Source of the DNA: Aquincola tertiaricarbonis
GTDB taxonomy: Bacteria > Pseudomonadota > Gammaproteobacteria > Burkholderiales > Burkholderiaceae_C
Length of the DNA: 64,000 nucleotides
Direction: 5' to 3'
Assembly (NCBI RefSeq): GCF_023573145.1
Contig: NZ_CP097636.1
Coordinates: forward strand, 806,001 to 870,000
The notes beneath the pieces were generated by a model. It ran no database searches. It was not told the origin of the DNA and saw only the letters and a program-made list of their open reading frames with translations. Made by a program: the position numbers and the translations under genes. Each line of letters begins with the position of its first letter. Position 1 is the first letter of the stretch. Positions 36,095-46,910 of this stretch are shown here, one piece after another.

Positions 36095-37327
36095 CTAGGG
36101 GGGTGGGCTGAGGTGTTCCCGCTCCCGCAGCGCGGGAAAGAGCCGCATCCACAGCGCCACCACCACCAGCGTGCCGGCGCCGCCCAGCACCACCGAGCCC
36201 ACCGGCCCCAGCCAGGCCGCGGTGGCGCCCGACTCGAACTCGCCCAGCTGGTTGCTGGCGCCGATGAAGACGGAGTTCACCGCCGCCACCCGGCCCCGCA
36301 TCTTGTCGGGCGTGTCCAGCTGCACCAGCGACTGCCGCACCACCACGCTGACCATGTCGGCCGCGCCGGCCACCATCAGCGCCACGAAGCTCAGCGGGAA
36401 CACGGTGGAGACGCCGAACACCAGCGTGGCCACGCCGTATACCGCCACTGCCGCGAACATGCGCCGGCCCACACGGTCGCGGATCGGCCAGCGCGTGAGC
36501 AGCAGCGACACCAGCAGCGCCCCGCCCGCCGGCGCGCCGCGCAGCAGGCCCAGGCCCCAGGGTCCGGTATGCAGGATGTCGCGGGCGTAGATGGGCAGCA
36601 GCGCGGTGGCGCCGCCCAGCAGCACCGCGAACAGGTCCAGCGAGATGGCGCCCAGGATCACCGGCCGCTGGGCGATGAAGCGGAAGCCCGCCAGCAGCGT
36701 GGCCATGTTCACCGGCTCCTTCGAGGGCGGCCGCGCCAGCCCGCGGATGGACAGCACCAGCGCGCCGCCCACCAGGAACAGCGCCGCGCACAGCCCGTAC
36801 ACCGCTGCCGCGCCCGCCACGTAGACGAAGCCGCCCACCGCCGGCCCGGCGATGATGGCTGCCTGGATGGCGCCCGAGCTGAAGGCCAGTGCCCGCGGCA
36901 GCACCACGGCCGGCACCAGCGCCGGCACCACCGCCTGTTGCGCCGGCTGCTGGAAGGCCCGCGCCACGCCCAGCAGCAGCGAAACCGCCAGGATGGTTTC
37001 GCGCCCCACCCAGCCACCCACCGTGCCCGCAGCCAGCGTGCCGGCCACCGCGGCCTGCAGCACCAGGCAGGCGGCCAGCACATGGCCGCGGTTGCTGCGG
37101 TCGATCACCGTGCCCGCCACCAGCGACAGCAGCAGCGCGGGCATGAACTGCGCCAGGCCCACCAGGCCCAGGTCCCAGGCACTGCCGGTGGTGTCGTACA
37201 TCTGCCAGCCCAGCGCCACCATCAGCATCTGCGCGGCCATGGTCCCGGCCAGCCGGCCCCACCACATGCGCATGAACGACGGAAACGCGCGCAGTGGCGC
37301 GTCCGCCGCGAAAGCCGCCGCGCTCAC
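36095..37327 (-). CDS. MFS transporter, EntS-like exporter type
   Basis: A 410-aa major facilitator protein with about 12 membrane helices. The first half has MWWGRLAGTMAAQM, YDTTGSAWDLGLVGLAQFMPALLLSLVAGTVIDR in parts, with the A-motif-like AGTVIDRSNRG between helices 2 and 3. Middle loops have RGLARPPSKEP and LLRGAPAGGALL. This layout matches the EntS/DHA3 group, whose members export siderophores or macrolides; the substrate here is unknown. The start is the GTG at 37327, overlapping the TGA of the upstream SDR gene by 4 bp, so the pair is coupled. Confidence 0.9.
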   Translation of the reverse strand: MSAAAFAADAPLRAFPSFMRMWWGRLAGTMAAQMLMVALGWQMYDTTGSAWDLGLVGLAQFMPALLLSLVAGTVIDRSNRGHVLAACLVLQAAVAGTLAAGTVGGWVGRETILAVSLLLGVARAFQQPAQQAVVPALVPAVVLPRALAFSSGAIQAAIIAGPAVGGFVYVAGAAAVYGLCAALFLVGGALVLSIRGLARPPSKEPVNMATLLAGFRFIAQRPVILGAISLDLFAVLLGGATALLPIYARDILHTGPWGLGLLRGAPAGGALLVSLLLTRWPIRDRVGRRMFAAVAVYGVATLVFGVSTVFPLSFVALMVAGAADMVSVVVRQSLVQLDTPDKMRGRVAAVNSVFIGASNQLGEFESGATAAWLGPVGSVVLGGAGTLVVVALWMRLFPALREREHLSPPP

Positions 37328-38055
37328 TCGCGCACGTCGGCGACGGGCGCGTTGCCGAAATCGGGCCGGGCCAGGTAGGCCAGCACCTTGGCGGCGGCGG
37401 TCTCGGGCGAATCCAGCGCGCCGGTGGCCGCCAGGTTGGCAAAGCGCGCCTGCTCGGGGAAGCTGGCCGGGTCGCTGCCGCGCAGCTGGCGCTGCATGTC
37501 GGTGTCGATCACGCCGGGGGCCAGCGACACGGTGCGCGCGCCGTTGGGCCGCAGCGCCTCGTCCAGCGCCAGCGAGCGCGAGAAGTGGTCCAGCCCCGCC
37601 TTGACGGCGCAGTAGCTGCCACTGCCCGCCATCGCCCGCCGGCCCAGGCCGGACGAGATGTGCAGCAGCTTGCGCTGGCCGGGCCAGCCGCGGGTGGCGC
37701 GCAGGAACGCGGCCGACAGCAGCAGCGGCGCTTCCAGGCCCACGCGCACCGCGGCCGACAGGGCCTCGGGCGCCTCGGCTTCCAGCGGACCGGGGGCGTT
37801 CAGCAGCGCGGCGTTGTTGATCAGCGAGGCGCTGGCGAAGCGGTCGGCCGGCATCGCGGCCAGCCAGGCTTCCAGCCGCGCGGCCACGGGCAGCGGGTCG
37901 GCCAGGTCGGCCTGCCACTGCTCGGCGCCGGCCAGGTTCGGGTGGGCGGCGCGGGCGATGCCCAGCACCGTGTGGCCGGCCTGCAGCAGCTGCGCGGCCA
38001 TGGCGGCGCCCATGCCACGCGAGCTGCCGGTGACGATGAAGAGGTGGGAAGACAT
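37324..38055 (-). CDS. SDR family NAD(P)-dependent oxidoreductase
   Basis: A 243-aa classical short-chain dehydrogenase. The Rossmann motif is TGSSRGMG at residues 9-16. The NNA block is INNAALLN, the catalytic Ser lies in LLHISSGLG, and the YxxxK pair is in SYCAVKAG. Sepiapterin-reductase-like and YueD-type SDRs share the SRGMGAA start and this length, but the substrate cannot be fixed. The ATG at 38055 is used. It is coupled to the MFS gene downstream. Repeat copy E lies upstream. Confidence 0.92.
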   Translation of the reverse strand: MSSHLFIVTGSSRGMGAAMAAQLLQAGHTVLGIARAAHPNLAGAEQWQADLADPLPVAARLEAWLAAMPADRFASASLINNAALLNAPGPLEAEAPEALSAAVRVGLEAPLLLSAAFLRATRGWPGQRKLLHISSGLGRRAMAGSGSYCAVKAGLDHFSRSLALDEALRPNGARTVSLAPGVIDTDMQRQLRGSDPASFPEQARFANLAATGALDSPETAAAKVLAYLARPDFGNAPVADVRE

Positions 38056-38082
38056 CGGGCGAGGTTACACCCGAGCTGACGG

Positions 38083-38154
38083 GCCCGCCCGCCGGGCCGC
38101 CCCAAGGGCGGGCGCGCCCCCCTGGGGGGCAGCGAGCGAGGCGAGCTTGGGGGC
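38083..38154 (+). repeat. Dispersed hairpin repeat, copy E (short form)
   Basis: Arms GCCCGCCC (38083-38090) and GGGCGGGC (38106-38113) around the constant 15-nt loop, a fourth arm type. The second hairpin is GCCCCCC-T-GGGGGGC, closest in kind to the copy split by the IS110 element. The tail GCGAGCGAGGCGAGC-TTGGGGGC ends 4 bp from the stop codon of the pseudouridine synthase gene. It is the only copy between genes that run the same way. Confidence 0.85.
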
Positions 38155-38158
38155 CGAC

Positions 38159-38797
38159 TCAGAATGGAGGGGGGCTGTTGAACTGCACCGGCTCGCCGCT
38201 GCGCGGATGCACCAGGGCCAGGTGCTCGGCATGCAGCATCAGCCGCGGTGCCAGCGCCTGCACTTCGGGCGGTGCATACAGCTCGTCGCCCAGCAGCGGA
38301 TGGCCCAGCGCCTGCATGTGCACCCGCAGCTGGTGCGAGCGGCCGGTGACGGGCTCCAGCGCCACGCGGGTGTTGCCGTCGGGCCGGCGCTGCAGCACGC
38401 GGTAGCGGGTGAGGCTGGGCTTGCCCTCCACCAGGTCCACCATCTGCCGCGGCCGGTTGGGCCAGTCGCAGATCAGCGGCCAGTCCATGGTGCCGGCGTC
38501 GTCGGCCAGGTGGCCATGGGCCAGCGCCACGTAGCGCTTGGCCACGTGCCGTTCCGCAAAGGCGATGCTGAGCTGGCGGTGCCAGGCCGCGCCGCGGGCC
38601 AGCACCATCAGGCCCGAGGTGGCCATGTCCAGCCGATGCACGATCAGCGCATCGGGCCAGCGGGCCTGCACCCGGTGGGCGATGCAGTCCTGCCCCTGCG
38701 GGCCGCGGCCCGGTACCGAGAGCAGCCCGGAGGGCTTGTCGACGACGACGAGCGCGTCGTCCTGATGCACGACCGTGAGGTCGGGCAGGGCGCTCAC
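38159..38797 (-). CDS. RluA-family pseudouridine synthase
   Basis: A 212-aa enzyme that converts uridine to pseudouridine in rRNA or tRNA. The catalytic motif is HRLDMATSG, with the nucleophilic Asp. Other family blocks are VVVDKPSGLLSVPG and GRSHQLRVHMQALGHPLLGD. It has no S4 domain and is short, like RluA itself (the 23S U746/tRNA U32 enzyme) and unlike RluC/D. A GTG at 38797 is the most plausible start, because the next gene upstream ends at 38805. The 59-aa gene upstream probably shares its transcript. Confidence 0.92.
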   Translation of the reverse strand: MSALPDLTVVHQDDALVVVDKPSGLLSVPGRGPQGQDCIAHRVQARWPDALIVHRLDMATSGLMVLARGAAWHRQLSIAFAERHVAKRYVALAHGHLADDAGTMDWPLICDWPNRPRQMVDLVEGKPSLTRYRVLQRRPDGNTRVALEPVTGRSHQLRVHMQALGHPLLGDELYAPPEVQALAPRLMLHAEHLALVHPRSGEPVQFNSPPPF

Positions 38798-38804
38798 CGC
38801 GCCG

Positions 38805-38984
38805 TCATGCCGCGGGCGGCTCTTGGCCCGGGGCGGGTGTGTCGTCGGCCGGCCGGTTGTCGCTGGCGTTGGGGTCCGACCCTTGCTGGCGGTCCGAAGC
38901 CTTCTTCTGCCGCTTCTCTTCGGCCTTGCGCTTCTTGGCCAGCTCGCGCTGTCGCTTTTCGTATGAATAGTTGGGCGTCGCCAC
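38805..38984 (-). CDS. Small Lys-rich protein, function unknown
   Basis: A 59-aa protein. I start at the GTG at 38984, which has an AGGAG site 6 bp upstream; the open frame further on is Ala/Gly noise across a spacer. The first 35 residues are a highly charged helix (YEKRQRELAKKRKAEEKRQKK), the rest is Asp/Pro-rich and disordered. It ends 7 bp before the RluA-type gene. The basic helix suggests binding to RNA or ribosomes, but that is only inference. Confidence 0.7.
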   Translation of the reverse strand: MATPNYSYEKRQRELAKKRKAEEKRQKKASDRQQGSDPNASDNRPADDTPAPGQEPPAA

Positions 38985-39026
38985 CGGGCGTCTCCTGTTG
39001 CTGCGAATGGCCGCGGTGCCAGCATA

Positions 39027-39087
39027 ACCCCCAGGGCGCCGAAGGCGAAACGGCGGGCCCCTGCGTCCTTGTTCAAGCCCTGGGGGT
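39027..39087. promoter_or_regulatory. 11-bp inverted repeat pair in the spacer before the TonB receptor
   Basis: ACCCCCAGGGC (39027-39037) and its exact reverse complement GCCCTGGGGGT (39077-39087) lie 50 bp apart centre to centre, about five helical turns, between divergent genes. The right half ends 27 bp before the receptor's ATG. It could be a double operator for a looping repressor or a long hairpin in the receptor's leader. Confidence 0.4.
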
Positions 39088-39114
39088 ATCGGTTGCTGCT
39101 GGACAATCCCGCGC

Positions 39115-41385
39115 ATGTTGCCGAAGGTATCTCGTTGGGTGTGCGCAGGCTGTCTGACCGGGCTGGCCGCTGGCGTGGCGGCCCAGGCGGGCGGCGCGCC
39201 AGCGTCCCCGCCCCTGTCCCCTCCCTTGCCACCCGCTGCCGCCGCCTCGCGCCCCGCCGCGACGCCCGCCGCCGCTGCTGCTTCGGCCCCGGCCGAGGCG
39301 CCGCAGCGGGTGGAGGTGACCGGCAGCGCCACCCGCAGCGATGCCGACGAGCGCCGCCAGTCGACCGCGGCCAAGGTGATCGTCGGGCGCGAGGAGATCG
39401 AGCGCTATGGCGACGCCAACGTGAGCGACGTGCTGCGCCGCCTGCCCGGCGTGACGGTGCAGGGCACTGCCGGCCGCGGCGGCACGCCGCGCATGCGCGG
39501 GCTGGGCAGCGGCTATACACAGATCCTGGTGGACGGCGAGCCGCTGCCGGCCGGCTTCAGCGTCGATTCGCTGTCGCCCGAGCAGCTGCAACGCATCGAG
39601 CTGCTGCGCGGCCCGACCGCCGAGACCGGCGCGCGCGCCATCGCCGGCACCATCAACATCATCACGCGCGAGAACCAGCGCAAGCCGCTCAACGACCTGC
39701 GGCTGACGGCCGCGGTCGACCGCGGGCAGCTGTCGCCTTCAGTGGCGTGGACGCGGGGCGACAAGCTGGGCGAGCGGCTGGACTACACCGGCTCGGTCTC
39801 GATCTATGGCCGCTCGGACGACACGCCCAGCAGCAGCCGGACCACCAGCGACACCATTGACCGGCGCACCAGCCTGCTGGTGCAGGACCGCCGGCAAGGT
39901 CTGCGCGGCTCGGGCCGGCTGCGCTGGCGGCTTGGTGAAGGCGCGGGCGAGGGCGGCACCGACAGCCTGACGCTTTCGCCCTTCGTGCTGTGGTCGCAAT
40001 CGCAGCCGCGGCGCAGCGGCGACCTGGTGCAGACGCTGGGGGAGGCCCCGTACGAGCAGTTCAACACCCGCTTCAACAACGACTTTCACCTGCTGCGGCT
40101 GAACGCGCAGCTCAACCGCAGCCTGGGCGAGCATCGCCTGGAGTGGCGCGTGGGCGGCACCGGGGCGCGCTGGACGTCTTCGGGCCGGCGTGTGGAAACC
40201 GGCGGTGCCACGCCCGGCCTGCGCACCGACGATTCGGCCACCGACAACCGCGAAGCCAGCAGCACGGTCAAGCTCACCTCGCCGCTGGGCAGCGCGCACA
40301 CCTTGGTCAGCGGCCTGGAGCTGGCACGGCAACAGCGGGATGAGCGCCGCGTCACCACGCTGGACGGTGTGCCCGCGCTGGCCGACTTCGGCGAGAACTT
40401 CGGGGCCACGGCCACCCGCTGGGCGGTGTATGCGCAGGACGAGTGGGCGCTGAACAAGCAGGTCGATCTGCAACTGGGGCTGCGCGGCGAAAGCATCCGC
40501 ACCGAAAGCCGCGGCGGATCCGATGGCGGCGCGCGCAACGTGAGCACCGTCTGGACGCCGCTGCTGCATGGTGTGTGGCGCCCCGACCCGCAGCGCAAGG
40601 ACCAGCTGCGGCTGAGCCTGACCCGCAGCTACCGCGCCGCGCCGCTGAACAGCCTGATGGGGCGTGTCGCCCTCAGCACCCAGAACCCCACCGGCAGCAA
40701 CGAACCCACGACCGCCGACCAAGCCGGCAACCCCGCGCTGCGTCCCGAGATCGCCACCGGCATCGACCTGGCTTTCGAGCGATACCTGGCCGGTGGCGGG
40801 CTGCTCAGCGTCAACCTGTTCCACCGCCAGATCCGCGACCTGATCCGCACCACCACCACGCTGGAGACGGTGAGCTGGTCCACCGTGCCGCGCTGGGTGG
40901 CGCGGCCCAAGAACATCGGCGACGCCAGCAGCAGCGGTGTGGAGCTGGAGGCGCGCTTGCGCCTCAACGACGTCTGGCGCGAAGCACCGGGCGTAGACCT
41001 GCGCAGCAACCTGAGCCTGTTCCGCTCCGACGTGAAAAGCGTGCCCGGCCCCGACAACCGGCTGGACCAGCAGCCTGCCGCCACGCTGAACCTGGGCGCC
41101 GACTACCGCATGGCCGACTGGCCGCTGACGCTGGGCGCCACCTTCAACTACACGCCGGGCTATGACGCCCGGCTGGCCGAAGACCAGTACGCCACCCAGG
41201 GCCGCAAGCGGGTGGTCGATGCCTATGCGCTGTGGCGCATGCGCCCCGGCCTGCAGCTGCGCCTGTCGGCCAGCAACCTGGCGCCCCTGGACGACCTGAC
41301 CAGCAGCACCGTGGCCGGCGAGCAGACGCGCACCACCACCGGCACCGCGGTGAACTGGCAGCTGCAGCTGGAAATGAAGCTGTAG
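39115..41385 (+). CDS. TonB-dependent outer membrane receptor
   Basis: A 756-aa receptor that imports a ligand across the outer membrane with TonB energy. A signal peptide of ~23 residues is followed by an unusual Ala/Pro-rich linker (about residues 25-62). The plug domain begins at VEVTGSATRSDADERRQSTAAKVIVGREEIE in parts and has DVLRRLPGVTVQG, RGLGSGYTQILVDGEP and IERIEL-type sequence (LQRIELLRGPTAETGARAIAGTINII in parts). The rest is a 22-strand barrel ending in LQLEMKL. A canonical TonB box near the N-terminus is not obvious, apart from VEVTG. The ligand is unknown; no uptake genes are adjacent. Confidence 0.94.
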   Translation: MLPKVSRWVCAGCLTGLAAGVAAQAGGAPASPPLSPPLPPAAAASRPAATPAAAAASAPAEAPQRVEVTGSATRSDADERRQSTAAKVIVGREEIERYGDANVSDVLRRLPGVTVQGTAGRGGTPRMRGLGSGYTQILVDGEPLPAGFSVDSLSPEQLQRIELLRGPTAETGARAIAGTINIITRENQRKPLNDLRLTAAVDRGQLSPSVAWTRGDKLGERLDYTGSVSIYGRSDDTPSSSRTTSDTIDRRTSLLVQDRRQGLRGSGRLRWRLGEGAGEGGTDSLTLSPFVLWSQSQPRRSGDLVQTLGEAPYEQFNTRFNNDFHLLRLNAQLNRSLGEHRLEWRVGGTGARWTSSGRRVETGGATPGLRTDDSATDNREASSTVKLTSPLGSAHTLVSGLELARQQRDERRVTTLDGVPALADFGENFGATATRWAVYAQDEWALNKQVDLQLGLRGESIRTESRGGSDGGARNVSTVWTPLLHGVWRPDPQRKDQLRLSLTRSYRAAPLNSLMGRVALSTQNPTGSNEPTTADQAGNPALRPEIATGIDLAFERYLAGGGLLSVNLFHRQIRDLIRTTTTLETVSWSTVPRWVARPKNIGDASSSGVELEARLRLNDVWREAPGVDLRSNLSLFRSDVKSVPGPDNRLDQQPAATLNLGADYRMADWPLTLGATFNYTPGYDARLAEDQYATQGRKRVVDAYALWRMRPGLQLRLSASNLAPLDDLTSSTVAGEQTRTTTGTAVNWQLQLEMKL

Positions 41386-41391
41386 CGCGCT

Positions 41392-42747
41392 TCAAGGGTT
41401 GCGGCAGACGAAGCTGCTGAACGCCTCGACGCTGCCGCTGCCGCTGTAGCGCGCGATCTGAGGCCAGGCGCAGATCGGTCGCTCACGGCCGGGAAAGCGC
41501 GTGCCGGTGGCGCGCAGGTGGTCGGGCGCGATGCCTTTTTCCACCCAGTCGTGGATGGCGGTGACGGGGTCGAAGATGTCCAGCGAGCGCCCGCCGTCCG
41601 AATGGGCCATGCCCGGCACGTTGAACAGGCGCACGAAGCTGCGCGTGGCTTCCACCCCGCCCTGGGCCTGCACCAGGGCGCGGTACCAGCGGTTGACGCC
41701 GCTGGGGTTCACCAGGTAGTCCGACAGGCCCATGTAGACGATCTGCTTGCCCTGGCGCGCCTTGAAGCCGGCGTAGTCGGTCGAGTTGGTGGCGCTGAAG
41801 CTGGCCGAGGCCAGCATGCTGGCGGGGTCCTTGTCGAAGTCGAACTTCAGGTAGTCGAAGCCGGGCGCGGGCGGCGTCATGAACACCATGCGGATCGATT
41901 CGTTGGTGTACTTGCGCGAGTTGGGCACCGGCCCGGTGGCGCTGCCGATCTGGTCGGAGCGCCATTCCGGCTCGCCGATGCCGGTGTCCCACGGGGCGCC
42001 GGGGTACAGCAGCGTGCCCGCGGAGTTGCGCGGCCCGGCCATCACGCGGGTGAAGGCGTCCACCTGCTCGGCGCTCAGGCAGCTGGCGTCCTTGGCGCCG
42101 GTGCATTGCAGCTCGGCCACGTCGTACTGGCAGGCCGGGTAGGCCTCGATCAGCCCGTCGGCCACGCCGTCCAGCGCGTCGCAGCGGCGCAGCACGCCTG
42201 CGGCGATCAGCTTCAGGTCGTCGTCCGAGAAAGACCGGCTGAGGATGGGCTGGTCGCTGGCGTTGCGCGGGGCGATGGCGGTGAAGGCCTGCAGCATCTG
42301 CATCGAGCTCACCTGGGCCAGGTGCTGTTCCAGGATGGGTGCGCCCGAGACGATGCCGTCGAAGTGCGCCGGAAAGCGCTGGGCCATCATCATCCCCTGG
42401 CGGCCGCCGCCCGACGAGCCGATGTAGTACGACCAGCGCGGCCCCTGGCCGTAGAAGCGCTCGATCACCGTCTTCGACAGCCTCGTCACCTTGTCCATGG
42501 CCTGGTAGCCCCAGTCCAGCCGCGCCTGCGGGTCGGCACCGAAGCTGGCGTCGCGGCTGTTGGTGCCGGTGTGGCCCATGTCGCTGGACACCACCGCGGC
42601 GCCTTGTGCCAGCGCCGGTGTGACGCCTGCGCGCAGCGTGCCGTAGGCCGGGCGCAGCACGCCGTCCACGCCGCCGCCGCCCTGGAAGTGGAAGCGGCCG
42701 TTCCACTGCAGCGGCAGCCGCAGCTCGAAGCCCACGCTGCGGTGCAT
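41392..42747 (-). CDS. Tannase/feruloyl esterase family hydrolase, N-terminus missing
   Basis: A 451-aa alpha/beta hydrolase of the tannase/feruloyl esterase family. The nucleophile elbow is YYIGSSGGGRQGMM, and the C-terminal His is in VPGMAHSDGGRS. Paired cysteines (RRCDALDGVADGLI, ACQYDV, LQCTG) belong to the lid with its calcium-site-like DALDGVADG. Family members usually start ~100-130 residues earlier, with a signal peptide and a cysteine-bearing N-terminal region; here the family homology begins at SVGFELRLPLQWNGRF, right after the first usable ATG (42747). Upstream lies a terminator. So the gene looks 5'-truncated, and the product would stay in the cytoplasm. It may be a decaying gene. 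Confidence 0.8.
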   Translation of the reverse strand: MHRSVGFELRLPLQWNGRFHFQGGGGVDGVLRPAYGTLRAGVTPALAQGAAVVSSDMGHTGTNSRDASFGADPQARLDWGYQAMDKVTRLSKTVIERFYGQGPRWSYYIGSSGGGRQGMMMAQRFPAHFDGIVSGAPILEQHLAQVSSMQMLQAFTAIAPRNASDQPILSRSFSDDDLKLIAAGVLRRCDALDGVADGLIEAYPACQYDVAELQCTGAKDASCLSAEQVDAFTRVMAGPRNSAGTLLYPGAPWDTGIGEPEWRSDQIGSATGPVPNSRKYTNESIRMVFMTPPAPGFDYLKFDFDKDPASMLASASFSATNSTDYAGFKARQGKQIVYMGLSDYLVNPSGVNRWYRALVQAQGGVEATRSFVRLFNVPGMAHSDGGRSLDIFDPVTAIHDWVEKGIAPDHLRATGTRFPGRERPICAWPQIARYSGSGSVEAFSSFVCRNP

Positions 42748-42841
42748 GCCGCGAACACCAGGCCGCGGATATAGCTGGCTTGCCGGCCGCGCATACCGCG
42801 CGTGCTTGGCGGCAGAGAGCTTGGGTGCCAGCACACCCAAC

Positions 42842-42866
42842 AAAAAAGGCGGCCGAAGCCGCCTTT
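42842..42866 (-). terminator. Rho-independent terminator of the Tim44-domain gene
   Basis: Stem AAAGGCGGC / GCCGCCTTT (42845-42853 and 42858-42866), loop CGAA, with a run of six T on the minus strand. It lies 17 bp past the stop of the minus-strand Tim44 gene and separates it from the truncated tannase gene. Confidence 0.9.
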
Positions 42867-42883
42867 GGATGCAGAAGCCGCGC

Positions 42884-43903
42884 TTACAGCGGCTGGATGC
42901 CGGCAATCGCCCAGTCGCCGCCCGTGGCGGGCTTGACGAAGTGCCACAGCTCCTTGAAGGGCTGGGCGCCGCCATCGGCTTCCTCGCGGATCAGGCCGTG
43001 GAAGCGCACGGTGACGATCTGCTGGCCGTTCTCTTCCGCGTAGTCGGCGAGGTCGGCGTCCAGCTGCACCACGTCGGTCTGCTGCGCCTGCGCGCCGCGG
43101 TCCTGCAGGTCCAGCCGCAGCGAAGCGAACAGCTCCGGAGTCGTGAACTTGCGCAGGTCGTCCACCTGGCCGGCGTCATTGGCCGCCTGCATGCGGATGA
43201 ACAACATCTTGGCGATGCGCTCGAAACCGGCGCCGTCGAAGTCGGCCGGCAGCGTGGCCCGCGCATCGGCGAACGAAGCCGGTGCGGCTGCGGCAGCGCT
43301 GGCGCCCAGATGGCTGGACGACGGCGCGTTGCCGAAGCTGTTGTTGGCCGACTGGGCATCGAAGCCCTGGCGCTGCATCGGCGTGGGTTGCTGCCACGAC
43401 GGCTGCGCATCGGCGCTGCGGTTGAAGCCGCCCGCACCAGCACCGGCGCCAGCACCGGCACCGGCCATCTGCAGGCCGCCGCGGTTGGCGTTGCCGCCGC
43501 CCGCGAAGCGGCGCATCAGCCAGCGGATGGCGAAGAAGGCGACCACGGCCAGCAGCAGCATGGTGACGAAGTTCGCCAGGCCGGCGCCCCAGCCCAGGTG
43601 GCTGAACAGCGCGGCCAGGCCCAGGCCGGCGGCCAGGCCGGCGATCGGACCCATCCATGAGCGCTTGCCCGCGGCGGCGGCGGCACCGGCGGCGGCCGGC
43701 GCAGCGGCGCCCGCGGCCGGGACGGCATTGCCCGGCTGCTGGGCCGGCGTGCCCGGCGTGGACTGCGGCTGCTGGGCCGGCGCCTGACGTTGCATGCCCG
43801 ACGACCGGCCGCTGCCCAGGCGCTTGGCCTCGGCATCGAATGAGGCGAGCGGCAGTGAGGCTGCCGCCACCGCCACGGAAAGGGCTACCAACCAGGTCTT
43901 CAC
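42884..43903 (-). CDS. Tim44-domain membrane protein
   Basis: A 339-aa protein. The GTG at 43903 has an AAGGAGA site 5 bp upstream and opens a signal peptide (VKTWLVALSVAVAAASLPL). A Gln/Pro/Ala-rich linker follows, then two hydrophobic segments (residues ~95-140, with LANFVTMLLLAVVAFFAIRWLMRR in parts). Another Gly/Ala-rich stretch leads to a C-terminal Tim44/MRPL45-like domain of ~140 residues (FERIAKMLFIRMQAANDAGQVDDLRKFTTPELF in parts; ending FKELWHFVKP). Mitochondrial Tim44 tethers the import motor; the bacterial proteins are membrane-bound and of uncertain role. It ends in a strong terminator. Confidence 0.9.
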   Translation of the reverse strand: MKTWLVALSVAVAAASLPLASFDAEAKRLGSGRSSGMQRQAPAQQPQSTPGTPAQQPGNAVPAAGAAAPAAAGAAAAAGKRSWMGPIAGLAAGLGLAALFSHLGWGAGLANFVTMLLLAVVAFFAIRWLMRRFAGGGNANRGGLQMAGAGAGAGAGAGGFNRSADAQPSWQQPTPMQRQGFDAQSANNSFGNAPSSSHLGASAAAAAPASFADARATLPADFDGAGFERIAKMLFIRMQAANDAGQVDDLRKFTTPELFASLRLDLQDRGAQAQQTDVVQLDADLADYAEENGQQIVTVRFHGLIREEADGGAQPFKELWHFVKPATGGDWAIAGIQPL

Positions 43904-44117
43904 AGGGTCTCCTTCGAGTGAGCAGATCGCCGCGTCATGCGGCACAGGCGTGTGAGTGCGCTCACGCGATTTGGTTCACTGCGGCAGGGTTTTCAAGGGG
44001 CTTCACCGGTTTTCAGCAGGGATAAGTCACCAGGGTCAACCCTGAGCGCCGACAATGGAGGGTTAGCCGCCGCCTGCCGCGCCCGCCATCCGGCCCCGAA
44101 CTTCGGAAAGCCCGCCC

Positions 44118-46583
<2,466 letters not shown>

Positions 46584-46613
46584 GCCGCCGACACCGTGCC
46601 GCAAGCAAGGGTG

Positions 46614-46910
46614 TCACACGGGATGGCTGCGCAGCCACTCCCGCAGCACCTGGTTCAAACGGGTCTGCCAGCCGGCGCCTGTGCTGCGGAACGCACGAAC
46701 GATGTCCGCGTCCAGGCGCAGGTTGACATGCTCTTTGGGCTCAGCCAACGGGGGGCGACCGCGCTTGGGCGCCACCAGCTCGGCCGCTGCTTCCTGCCCC
46801 ATCAGGTGAGACAGCACGTCGGTGGCTGGGCGCGCCTGCGCGAACCACGCGTCGGTGGCTTCCGGTGCGTCATCGTCCAGGCGCTCGGGATCAGGCTTTC
46901 GCGTGGGCAT
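46614..46910 (-). CDS. brnA: BrnA-type antitoxin
   Basis: A 98-aa DNA-binding antitoxin. An acidic N-terminus (RKPDPERLDDDAPEATDAWF) resembles other BrnA/DUF4415 antitoxins. The C-terminal ribbon-helix-helix part reads PKEHVNLRLDADIVRAFRSTGAGWQTRLNQVLREWL in pieces (VNLRLDADIVRAF, GWQTRLNQVLREW). The ATG at 46910 lies inside the end of the toxin gene (20-bp overlap), toxin first as in other brnTA pairs. The C-terminal domain should bind the brnTA promoter and the toxin complex. Confidence 0.9.
   Translation of the reverse strand: MPTRKPDPERLDDDAPEATDAWFAQARPATDVLSHLMGQEAAAELVAPKRGRPPLAEPKEHVNLRLDADIVRAFRSTGAGWQTRLNQVLREWLRSHPV

Noticed and set aside
42805..42830. Possible seventh repeat copy (GGCAGAGAGCTTGGGTGCC) before the truncated tannase gene
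   Set aside because: Only the tail is similar, with several mismatches, and the constant loop and paired arms are absent. It may be a decayed remnant but cannot be supported.
42747..42975. Extended start of the tannase gene to 42975
   Set aside because: The extension crosses the neighbouring terminator and the Tim44 3' end and has no signal peptide or family sequence.
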